A stretch of 64,000 bases of DNA. Origin: Heloderma charlesbogerti. Its lineage: Eukaryota > Chordata > Lepidosauria > Squamata > Helodermatidae. The notes under the pieces were generated by a model. The model did not search any database and was not told the DNA's origin. It saw only the letters and a list, made by a program, of their open reading frames with translations. The stretch spans positions 62,001 to 126,000 of the forward strand of contig JANEZZ010001470.1 in assembly GCA_026122225.1 (NCBI GenBank), given 5' to 3'. Positions 11,601 to 20,853 of the stretch are shown piece by piece (the stretch's first letter is position 1; each line of letters begins with the position of its first letter). The position numbers and the translations under genes are program-made.

Positions 11601-12270
11601 TCCCCTTTCTTTACACTCAGAGAGGTGAGTGTGCTCCTCAATATCTACACATTTTCAAGACTTGGCTGGTATGTGTATATATGCATCTTGCTTGCAAATG
11701 AAGAACTAGTAAGACAGAGAAAGAGATGGGGGAGGTGGCAGAATGGATTATTTTATAACCAAGCTGGTGAATACTGGTGAAATCCCCCTGGTAATATCAA
11801 GTAATTATGCAGTAGCAAAGGTGATTTTGATAGATATGTCACTCTAAATTAAGCATTCACCATCTGTTCTGCCCTTTAATTACAAATGAAAAAGTGCAAT
11901 AAATCAAAGGTGAATCATAAAAGAAATATTTGTTACAAGTGATTTGCATGCATGCATGCACTTTATTTATGTTAGACAACATCTGGCATGGTTGCTTATT
12001 GCAGATTTAAAAAACAGAGGTCGAAGCCCCCATGAAGCAGCATTTGTTTTTGCACATACTCCGTCCAAAGGCTGCTTTAGAAGGTTTAAAACGGAAGTTT
12101 ATTGTGGATGGTGACCAAGGTATACAAGCATAAGACATCATCCTATGATAATCTTATAGCCCTCATTAAACTGTATTTGTTACTCTGGAACTGCTCATAG
12201 TCATGTCATTTACATTCTATAGGTAAATACTTAGAAGGCCTGATGAACTGAGAAAAAATTTACCAGGGTG

Positions 12271-14598
12271 TTGTTGTTGTTGTTGTTGTTCAGTCGTTCA
12301 GTCGTGTCCGACTCTTCATGACCCCATGGACCATAGCACTCCAGGCCTTCCTGTCCTGCGCTCTCTCCCGGAGCGTGCGCAAGTTCATATTCATTGCATC
12401 GGTGATGCTATCTAGCCATCTCATCCTCTGCCGTCCCCTTCTCCTTTTGCCTTCAGTCTTTCCCAGCATCAGGGTCTTTTCCAGGGAGTTTTCTCTTCGC
12501 ATTAGGTGGCCAAAATATTGGAGCTTCAGCTTCATTATCTGTCCTTCCAATGAGCAGTCAGGGTTGATTTCCTTTAGGATGGACTGATTTGACCTCCTTG
12601 CAGTCCAGGGGACTCGTAAGAGTCTTCTCCAGCACCACAGTTCGAAAGCATCAATTCTTCGACGCTCAGCCTTCCTTTTAGTCCAGCTCTCACAGTCATA
12701 CATTACTACTGGGAAAACCATAGCTTTGATTAGACGGACCTTTGTCGGCAAGGTGATGTCTCTGCTTCTTGCTATGCCGTCTAGGTTTGCCATAGCTTTC
12801 CTCCCAAGGAGCAAGCGTCTTTTAATTTCATGGCTACAGTCACCGTCTGCGGTGATCTTGGAGCCCAAGAAAGTAAAATCTGTCACTGCTTCCATTTCTT
12901 CCCCTTCTATATGCCAGGAAGTGATAGGGCCAGATGACATGATCTTAGTTTTTTTAATGTTGAGTTTCAAACCAGCTTTTGCACTCTCCTCTTTCACCCT
13001 CAACAAGAGGCTCTTGAGATCCTCTTCGCTTTCTGCCATTAGGGTGGTATCGTCTGCATATCGGAGGTTGTTGATAATTCTCCCGGCAATCTTAATTCCG
13101 ACCTGTGATTCATCCAACCCGGCATTTCTCATGATGTACTCTGCATATAAGTTAAATAAGCAGGGTGACAATATGCAGCCTTGTCGTACTCCTTTCCCAA
13201 TTTTGAACCAATCGGTTGTTCCATCTCTGGTTCTTACTGTTGCTTCTTGACCCTCGTACAGGTTTCTCAGGAGACAGGTAAGGTGGTCTGGTACTCCCAT
13301 CACTTTAAGAATTTGCCAGAGTTTGTTGTGATCCACACAATCAAAGGCTTTAGCATAGTCAATGAAGCAGAAATAGACGTTTTTCTGGAATTCTCTTGCT
13401 TTCTCCATGATGCAGCGAATGTTGGCGATTTGATCTCTAGTTCCTCTGCCTCTTCGAAACCCAGCTTGTACTTCCGGTAGTTCTCGGTTCGCATACTGCT
13501 GAAGCCTAGCTTGTAGGATTTTGAGCATCACCTTGCTGGCATGTGAAATGAGTGCAATTGTGCGGTAGTTTGAACACTCTTTGGCGTTGCCCTTCTTTGG
13601 AATTGGAATGTAAACTGACCTTTTCCAGTCTTGTGGCCACTGTTGAGTGTTCCAGATTTGTTGGCATATTGAATGCAGCACTTTAACAGCATCATCTTTT
13701 AGGATTTTAAATAGCTCGGCTGGAATACGGTCATCTCCGCTAGCTTTGTTGTTACTAATGCTTCCTAAGGCCCACTTGACTTCACTCTCGAGGATGTCCG
13801 GCTCAAGTTCAGTGACCGCACTATCATGGCTATCAGGGACATTCAGATCTTTCCTGTATAGTTCTTCTGTGTATTCTTGCCACCTCTTCTTAATCTCATC
13901 TGCTTCTGTGAGGTCCCTGCCTTCTTTGTCCTTTATCATGCCCGTCTTTGCACAAAACGTTCCCTTGAGATCTCCAATTTTCTTGAAGAGATCTCTAGTC
14001 TTTCCCATTCTGTTGTTTTCCTCGATTTCTTTGCATTGTTCATTTAAGAAGGCCTTCTTGTCTCTCCTTGCTATTCTCTGGAACTCTGCATTCAGTTGGG
14101 TATATCTTCCCCTTTCTCCCTTGCTTTTCGCTTCCCTTCTTTCGTGAGCTACTTGTAAAGCCTCATCAGACAGCCACTTGGCTTTCTTGCATTTCTTTTT
14201 TTTTGGGACGGATTTCGTTGCTGCCTCCTGAACAATGTTACGGACCTCCGTCCATAGTTCCTCAGGCACTCTGTCTATCAGGTCTAATCCCTGAAATCTA
14301 TTCCTCACCTCCACTGTATATTCATCAGGGATATGATGTAGGTCATACCTGAACGGTTTAGTGGTTTTCCCGACGTTCTTCAATTTAAGCCGAAATTTTG
14401 CAAGAAGCAGCTCATGATCTGAGCCACAGTCAGCTCCAGGTCTTGTTTTTACTGACTGTATGGAGCTTTTCCATCTTTGGCTGCAAAGGACATAATCAAT
14501 CTGATTTCGATATTGACCATCTGGTGACGTCCATGTGTAGAGTCGCCTCTTGTGCTGTTGGAAAAGAGTGTTTGCTATGATCAGCATGTTCTCTTGGC
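12271..14598 (-). mobile_element. RTE-BovB LINE, young, 5'-truncated, 11-bp target-site duplication
   Basis: The copy is antisense to UTRN. Its 3' end has a (TTG)n tail at 12271-12290 followed by CAGTCGTTCAGTCGTGTCCG, the typical BovB end. It is flanked by TTACCAGGGTG at 12260-12270 and 14599-14609, a clean TSD. Truncation falls within the endonuclease. Its sequence differs from the copies at 752 and 19899 (HHIPDEYTVEVRNRFQGLD against TNIPHEYAVEVKNRLKGLD), so it belongs to another, younger subfamily that includes the fragment at 40015. Confidence 0.95.
12290..14587 (-). CDS. BovB ORF2 fragment: endonuclease end plus complete reverse transcriptase, 765 codons open
   Basis: Not a host gene. 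The frame has no stop over 2.3 kb. It starts with the end of the apurinic-type endonuclease (LYTWTSPDGQYRNQIDY, SDH at residues 56-58), then a basic linker. The reverse transcriptase comes next, with SGDDRIPAELFKIL, KKGNAKECSNYRTIAL, FIDYAKAFDCVDHNKLW, RQGCILSPCLFNLYAE and YADD at residues 510-513. The C-terminal region carries CESW and WCWRRLLRVPWTARRSNQS and ends MVHGVMKSRTRLND. The start is artificial, since the N-terminal endonuclease is cut off, so it cannot act as a complete element. An open frame this long suggests recent arrival. Confidence 0.9.
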   Translation of the reverse strand: MLIIANTLFQQHKRRLYTWTSPDGQYRNQIDYVLCSQRWKSSIQSVKTRPGADCGSDHELLLAKFRLKLKNVGKTTKPFRYDLHHIPDEYTVEVRNRFQGLDLIDRVPEELWTEVRNIVQEAATKSVPKKKKCKKAKWLSDEALQVAHERREAKSKGERGRYTQLNAEFQRIARRDKKAFLNEQCKEIEENNRMGKTRDLFKKIGDLKGTFCAKTGMIKDKEGRDLTEADEIKKRWQEYTEELYRKDLNVPDSHDSAVTELEPDILESEVKWALGSISNNKASGDDRIPAELFKILKDDAVKVLHSICQQIWNTQQWPQDWKRSVYIPIPKKGNAKECSNYRTIALISHASKVMLKILQARLQQYANRELPEVQAGFRRGRGTRDQIANIRCIMEKAREFQKNVYFCFIDYAKAFDCVDHNKLWQILKVMGVPDHLTCLLRNLYEGQEATVRTRDGTTDWFKIGKGVRQGCILSPCLFNLYAEYIMRNAGLDESQVGIKIAGRIINNLRYADDTTLMAESEEDLKSLLLRVKEESAKAGLKLNIKKTKIMSSGPITSWHIEGEEMEAVTDFTFLGSKITADGDCSHEIKRRLLLGRKAMANLDGIARSRDITLPTKVRLIKAMVFPVVMYDCESWTKRKAERRRIDAFELWCWRRLLRVPWTARRSNQSILKEINPDCSLEGQIMKLKLQYFGHLMRRENSLEKTLMLGKTEGKRRRGRQRMRWLDSITDAMNMNLRTLRERAQDRKAWSAMVHGVMKSRTRLND

Positions 14599-15298
14599 TT
14601 ACCAGGGTGAAGGGATACTAAATACACTCACTTTCTGTAGCAAAGCCAACATGAAAATCACATAATTATGTTCAAAGGAAACAAAGCTAATGAGAAGTAA
14701 CAGCTAATTAAGCCTCTTAAGACTTGTCTGTTACTACTTTTTACTCGTTGTTACCCAGCAGGTGTCAACAGAGCATATCTACCTTTGCAGGACTTCCATT
14801 TGGCGCTCTTGGAAGAATAAGTGATTTTGCTCCTTTAGGACTTTCTCAGGTTACATATTTTATAAGATTGCTTATATGTATATAATCTCTCATACACACA
14901 CATGCACACACACACGGTGCCTCATGCCATAGCTGCTACTTGCAAAGGCAAGCAGCGTAAAGAGCAGGTACAAGGTGCTTGCATTAAAATGCCACAACTT
15001 TATGGAAGAGGCTGACAGGAAGGCCAGTGCAAACGGTATCTGGCTTACTTAGCTAAACCTTTACTTCCCAACTCTGATTATCCCAGTGGATCTACCTAGC
15101 CAGCCACATCAGCCATTGTTAAGCCCAGCCTTCAATTCTATTAATGCTTACATGTTGCCTTGCCTTTTTTTCTCCTCCCCTCCTTTTTTAATAGTTAGCA
15201 CTAAAAATACTTTCCCCCAAACTAGATTGGTAGTTTGGTGGAAACTCAAGGCTTAGTAAACTTTGTTTAACTTTGTTTACAATAAAGTTGAAACTGAA

Positions 15299-15320
15299 AT
15301 AGATAGATAGATAGATAGAT
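15299..15320. repeat. (ATAG)n microsatellite
   Basis: Five to six ATAG units in a row. Confidence 0.9.
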
Positions 15321-15708
15321 GAGATCCTTGTGACAGGAAGTTCACTTAACATGTTTTCTTCTTCAGCAATTAAATGGATTGATGAACAGAGAGCTTTTCA
15401 TATTTTCTGAGCAGCTGTTGAAGTGGAGATAATGTAATAAGTCCTGTGTATAAAAGAGATGAACTTCTTACCACATAAAGAGCAAAATGGCAACAATCAG
15501 CGTATGGTGTTTTTTTGCCACAGTACAAAGACGCTGTGTGTTACCATGCCAGCTTGTGATGAAAAGTTGCTCTAAAGAAAACTGTCACCACTAACAAATA
15601 CCTTACATGCAGCCACTGTAACTATAAATGTGGTCTCAGCTTTTCTGGAATTAATAGGTTACTCATTAAACATGTTGGAACATCAGAATGGAAGACATAT
15701 TTATATCC

Positions 15709-16324
15709 ATACAACTCCCCTGTTAAAACAGCTTCACTGGCTCCCAGTCTGTTTCCGGGCACAATTCAAAGTGCTGGCCATGTCCTATAATGCCCTATAC
15801 GGCTCAGGTCCAGGTTATCTGGAAGACCGTATTCTCCCTTATGAGCCTACTCGTGCCCTGAGATCGTCAGGGGAAGCCCTTCTCGCCATCCCGCCATCAT
15901 CACAGTCACGCCTGGTGGGAATGCGGGAGAGGGCCTTCTCGGTGGCTGCCCCAAGGCTCTGGAACTCCCTTCCCAGGGAGGTGAGAGTGGCACCCTCCTT
16001 GATATGTTTTCGCAAGCATGCAAAAACGTTTTTGTTCCAGTAGGTCTTTGGGGATAACTAGTCTGGACCTGGGAAAATGCGATGTATGGATACCATTTTT
16101 GTTGTTCTGGTTGTCTTTTAATGTTTTAATATCTTTACAATTTTAATACTGATGATTTAATTATATTTTTAACTTTTATACAGTTGTATTTATATTTCTA
16201 TTTATAGGTTTTAGTTGTAGCAGTTTTAACGTTGTAAGGCCGCCTTGAGTCCCAGTATTGGGAAAAAGGTGGGATATAAATAAATATAAATATAATAATA
16301 ATAACAACAACAACAACAGCAACT
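15709..16324 (+). mobile_element. L2/CR1-like LINE 3' end with a 36-bp target-site duplication
   Basis: It encodes the ORF2 C-terminus (LKQLHWLPVCFRAQFKVLAM, SRLVGMRERAFSVAAPRLWN, SLPREV) followed by a 3' UTR with GCCGCCTTGAGTCCC, GTGGGATATAAATAAATA and an ACAACA run. Positions 15673-15708 and 16325-16360 are the same 36 bases with one mismatch, placed exactly at the two borders. That is long for an L2/CR1 insertion, which normally leaves little or no duplication. Confidence 0.9.
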
Positions 16325-16809
16325 TGTTGGAACATTAGAATGGAAGACATATTTATATCCGAGGTATGGTTGTATCATAAGTGAATATATTTCAAGGAAC
16401 TTTATAGCTAATAAAAGTACATGTGTCTGGCTTCAATTTTGTAGTAAATGTCAGTAGGGCTCTTTTCTAAAATTAAAATGAAGACACACTCAGACCATGA
16501 ATGCAGCCAATATAAAAGTACAGTCACCATTACACGGCAACACTGGATTAGAGCTGTCCTTCAAATGACTTCTAACAATCCAAAGAATTCTGCTTTTAAT
16601 TACTATAGAAACCTACAATGGATATGAAACTTCATGCCAGGGACCAAATCCACACCTACTCTTCCTTTTCCATCGTGCCCCTTGCAATACTTGCTTGGCA
16701 CTTCCTTTTGACTGGGCCCAGGCCCCAGCCCCAGCCCCATCTTCTCAACCCTCATCCAAAGCAGCAGTTTCATATGTTGTTTACCTTGTAAAGCCTTTAT
16801 TTTTATAAT

Positions 16810-17110
16810 AAGAATCTAAGAAGAACCCAGTGGATCAGGCCAAAGGCCTGTCGAGTCCAGCATCCTGTTTCCCATGGTGGCAAACCAGATACCTTTGAGA
16901 AGGCCAGAAGTGGGACATAAAGGCATTGTTACTTTCTCCCATTGCTGCCCCCCAGTTAAGTGGGATTCAGTAGTGTGCTGTCATTGAATGTCCAGGTTGC
17001 ATCCCGACGAGTAGCCATTGATAAAACCTGGCCTTCATGAATTTGTCTAATCCCCTTTTAAAGCTGACTAAGCTAGTGATCATCACCACATATAACTTTA
17101 TATAGAAATG
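16810..17110 (+). repeat. Reptile interspersed repeat, 5' half
   Basis: The sequence has GTGGATCAGGCCAAAGGCC, GTCCAGCATCCTGTTTCCC, CATGAATTTGTCTAATCCCC and TTTTAAAGCTGACTAAGC. I know this string as widespread in squamate genomes, in this order. The class is not certain to me (SINE or LINE tail). Confidence 0.6.
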
Positions 17111-18194
17111 ACTTGATTTATTTTCTGAGCCAATCTGAGGCTCAGAAATATAACCTCATGCTTCACACCAGCAGTCCCCGCTCCCCCAAATATCTTACTG
17201 TTTTTAAGTGCAGCCCCAGGAAAAATTGCTGCTAGGGGGTAAAAGCCCCCTCTTCTATACCTGATCCACCGCAGGACTGGGCTTTTGCCCTCCAGTCTGA
17301 ATTTTCTCAGGGCAGCAGCCCCCTATTAATGTAATAATGATCTCCCATCCTTCATCTTACCTTTGAAGAGCTGCCCCTAGGACTTGGGACAGGGAGTGGA
17401 GTGGGACAGAAGCCCATCCCCTATGGCAGACCCATGGGCTGAGAGTGTCCCACGTGGGGGTGGACTTTAGACCCCCAGCACTAGTTTTCCCTGGGGTAGC
17501 TCTTCTAAGGAGGAGTAAGCCAGAAATTCTTCTCTGATTTTAAGCCAAGGCACACAAAAAATCATCTGTTTTTGAGGAAAGTATTACGGAGTCCCCAAAG
17601 CTGAGCCTGAGCCCAGAAAACCTCACTAGCCTCTCTGGTATTTATAGAATATTTTTCTCACTCATGGAGTAATACTTCTAATTTCTTTATTATGGGAGTT
17701 AATATCACAGATAGTATTTCTATCCTGTCACTTTAACATACTTTTGCCATTAGTGCTATTCTTTTCCCACTGGTGTCATATGAACATCTTTTTCTATTAA
17801 CCATCATGTTGTTCTCATTGCTACAATAACATAAGGCACTATTTGTCAGGCCCTCAAATATCCCCCTTCCCTTCAGTCCAGCTCATTGGAGTACTGAAGT
17901 AGTGGAGTTGTAATTTGGTATTTGTCACTGTTTGAACACTGTTTTTGTTTTTTTTTCTGAAAAGGTCTTCAACATTTTTCCTCATTAACTTGATCATGTC
18001 TTGAGAACCACCTCAGAGCACACTGTGTGTTTCAGGATGGAGGGGAGTTGCAGACCACAGCTTAGTAATCACAGGCAACAGGTGTATTGTTAAGAAAGGC
18101 TTGTGAGGAGTAATACATCTTTTCAATTTCACATGAAAACTTACTTTTTTTCGAAAGTGCCATAATACTGACATTGAATTGTTTTCCATTACAG

Positions 18195-18463
18195 AGCTGA
18201 GCCCTGACGAAAAAGCACAGAAGATTGCCAGAGCTATGCGTAAGCAGTCTGCAGAAGTGAAAGAGAAGTGGGAAAGCCTCAATACCTGTGCCAGTGGTTG
18301 GCAGAAGCAAGTGGACAAAGCGCTAGAGAAACTGAAGGACTTGCAGTGTTCTATGGATGACCTAGATGCTGACTTGAGAGAGGCGGAGAACGTGCGAAAC
18401 AATTTGAAACCTGTTGGAGATATACTGATTGACTCATTGCAGGATCACACTGATAAAACAACA
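18195..18463 (+). CDS. UTRN: Utrophin exon, spectrin repeat (269 bp)
   Basis: This reads (G)[19 protein letters not shown], then [19 protein letters not shown], and ends [19 protein letters not shown]. It is an alpha-helical spectrin-like repeat with the conserved W of KEKWESLN and the W of [13 protein letters not shown]. The acceptor is TTTTCCATTACAG and the donor ACA|GTAAGC. It enters in phase 1 and leaves in phase 0. The length equals dystrophin exon 59. Compared with the mammalian protein as I recall it, the VRNGWKPVG segment reads VRNNLKPVG here, so one tryptophan is replaced by leucine. Confidence 0.97.
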
Positions 18464-20315
18464 GTAAGCACAAATCTCCTTTCAAACGTAATGCATGTGG
18501 AACTAATGCCTATGTGAAATTTAAACCCTAACAATGGAATCTGTTTGCAAAATTATACTCACATGGCCATAATCTGTGCCAGTGCCCTGGTATTCTTCTT
18601 CGGGCTTCTAGGATGATTCAGAGATTTCAGGGCCAACTTGCTGAAGGTTCCTGTGGTCAGACATAACACAGGAACTTTAAATGTATTATGCGTAACGTGG
18701 CTTATTCATAAAAATATATTTTATATTTTATATAAAATGTAGTTGTATGGTATTTTAAATGGTAAAGTATAATTTAATCAGACAATAATTACTAATTTAT
18801 TAACTGCATTTACTTGTAAATGTTTTTAATTTTAATGATAATTTTATGAGCAAACTGAGTTATACATGATACATTTTATATTCCTAAAATCACTAAGTGA
18901 CTTTAGGAGTGTAGAGAATGCTAAAAAAAATTACACATTTCCCCCGAAATGTGTTTCCTCACACCCCCATCCTGGGAAAAACCATCCCACCCCCATGGCT
19001 TCAAAATTTCTAGAAATTTTATATCTCTAGCCCCACCTAAGCTTGATCTTGCAGGGTTTTTTTTAAGATGGTGGAAATGTTGTTTAGGCAGGTCTTTGTG
19101 GGATATCATGATTTTTGCAACACCAGATTGTCATTTTATTATTTTAATTGGATTGCTGTAATTTTAAAATTTTTGTTTTTGGCCTCATTTCCTTTTGAAA
19201 GGAAATGTAGAATATAAGTGGAATTATAATCTTTCAAACCCAGAAAATCCTTGTGGTTACCTTGCCATGAAGCAAAATAAATCTGCTCATGTTAATATCT
19301 TTGAACTCCCAATATGTTCCACTATGCAAGTATAGGCTTTCATATATCATAGTGCTGCAAGTCTAGAAATCCTAGACTATGAAATACCTAAGGCAGAGAA
19401 TCTAAGGAAATATAGCTCTGAAGTCGGTGGGTATTAGTACTGGACCTAGAGGCTTATTGTCTGCCCGTTCATGGATCACCTGAAAAATAATAAATTGGAC
19501 TGTTTTAGGGTAATGTAGCATTACATACAAACACATAACACCCTCCCCACTTTTCATTCCTGCTTTCAAATAAAGATTAAGCTAAATTTAATGGAACTTG
19601 ATTTATATTCCCACAGAATGTGATCAAACTTGATTTATATCTTCACTGTTGTTGATTTAAGCGTGATATATCCACCCTTTCCCCTTTCTCATTTTAATAT
19701 AAATACAAACTAATGCTTTTGCAAACTGTTGGGAGTACCTCTTTCTGCTTTTAAGAGGTAATTTCTCATATCTTAATGACATTTGTATAAAGGAAGGTAA
19801 AGAGAACCATATTATGTTTTGTGTGAAAAATAGGAGCATCTGTTGAGGATTACGTTGGACGATTAGAAATCTCAAAACAAAAATTAACATTGAGATTGTT
19901 GTTGTTGTTTATTCGGTCAGTCGCTTCTGACTCTTTGTGACTTCATGGACCAGCCCATGCTAGAGCTTCCTGTCAGCCATCGCCACCCCCAGCTCCCCCA
20001 AGGTCGAGTCCGTCACCTCCAGAATATCATCCATCCATCTTGCCCTTGTTACTACGGGGAATACCATTGCTTTAATACCATTGCTACGGGGAATACCATT
20101 GCTTTAACTATGCGGACCTTTGTTGTCAGTGTGATGTCTCTGCTCTTCACTATTTTATCAAGATTTGTCATTCTCTCCTCCCAAGAAGTAAACGTCTTCT
20201 GATTTCCTGGCTGCAGTCAGCATCTGCAGTAATCTTTGCGCCTAGAAAGACAAAGTCTGTCACTGCCTCCACGTTTTCTCCCTCTATTTGCCAGTTATCA
20301 ATCAAGCTGGTTGCC

Positions 20316-20853
20316 TGTCAGGGTGGAAACTGAGCCGATGGAACCCCAGAGCAGTTCTGATTCTGAGGAGGATCAGCAATCCGTGGGAGAGGAGCCAGCT
20401 CATCCCTCACAGGCACAGCAGCTGGCAGAGATTCCTCCTGCCGGCATTCCTGAGATAGACAGTGACCCTGGCAGTGAGCAAGTGCGGGAGGGGAGCTTGC
20501 TGGATGCTCGACGCAGATGCAAAGAGCGACGAGCGATGGAGGGTGCAGAAAGGAGGCGTAGCGCCCGTTTGGCGTGCAAGCAACGGCGGCCTCCCATGGA
20601 CCCAAGGGAAAGAGGGAGGATCTCTCCCTAGCCCATAAGTTCAGGATCTTCAAGTGACTCTCCTTCAAACGGGGATCAACTGACTACTCAGCGCAATGGC
20701 CACTCTGCTGTTCCTTGCTTAGTCCCTGGTGATTAGCATCTGAAAGAGTCATTAAGTTGTAAAAGGATTAAAGCCTTGAAAAGAAATCTTCCATCTGTGT
20801 CTTGAGTTGGCTATTGGAGTCTACTGAAAGAGGCCGCCAGGGCGCTCCTGACA
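20316..20853 (+). mobile_element. Solo LTR (538 bp) inside the BovB, 5-bp target-site duplication
   Basis: The insert starts TGTCAGG and ends CCTGACA, a perfect 7-bp inverted end with TG...CA termini. TTGCC lies at 20311-20315 and again at 20854-20858; the uninterrupted BovB at 5490-5505 has it once. A likely polyadenylation signal ATTAAA is at 20767-20772, followed by a GT-rich stretch, which sets + orientation. No internal retroviral or Gypsy genes are present, so recombination between two LTRs is the likely origin. Ty3/Gypsy or ERV cannot be told apart here. A DNA element with 5-bp TSD is a less likely reading. Confidence 0.82.
20338..20631 (+). CDS. Small open frame inside the solo LTR (97 codons), function unknown
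   Basis: ATG at 20338 opens a frame that is acidic and serine-rich at first (EPQSSSDSEEDQQSVGEE), then proline-rich, then strongly basic (DARRRCKERR, ERRRSARLACKQRR). I know no domain like it. It may be chance in a GC-rich LTR, or a short protein carried by the LTR. Nothing shows that it is expressed. It fills more than half of the LTR. Confidence 0.3.
   Translation: MEPQSSSDSEEDQQSVGEEPAHPSQAQQLAEIPPAGIPEIDSDPGSEQVREGSLLDARRRCKERRAMEGAERRRSARLACKQRRPPMDPRERGRISP

Larger units (their letters stand above)
7728..18194 (+). other. UTRN: UTRN intron, 10.5 kb
   Basis: It contains SINE and other old repeats (10972-11600), an antisense BovB (12271-14598), an L2 tail with a long TSD (15709-16324) and a squamate-type repeat (16810-17110). 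At 8555-8950 there are GGAGCAATCCTGTG and CCATAGGAT motifs like worn Harbinger MITE ends, but I cannot fix borders. The GC-richer 9890-10750 stretch is unassigned. 14610-15670 and 17110-18180 show nothing beyond a GATA run and a short CA run. Confidence 0.85.

Noticed and set aside
18013..18402. Minus-strand 129-codon frame over the 269-bp exon
   Set aside because: Antisense shadow of the utrophin exon.
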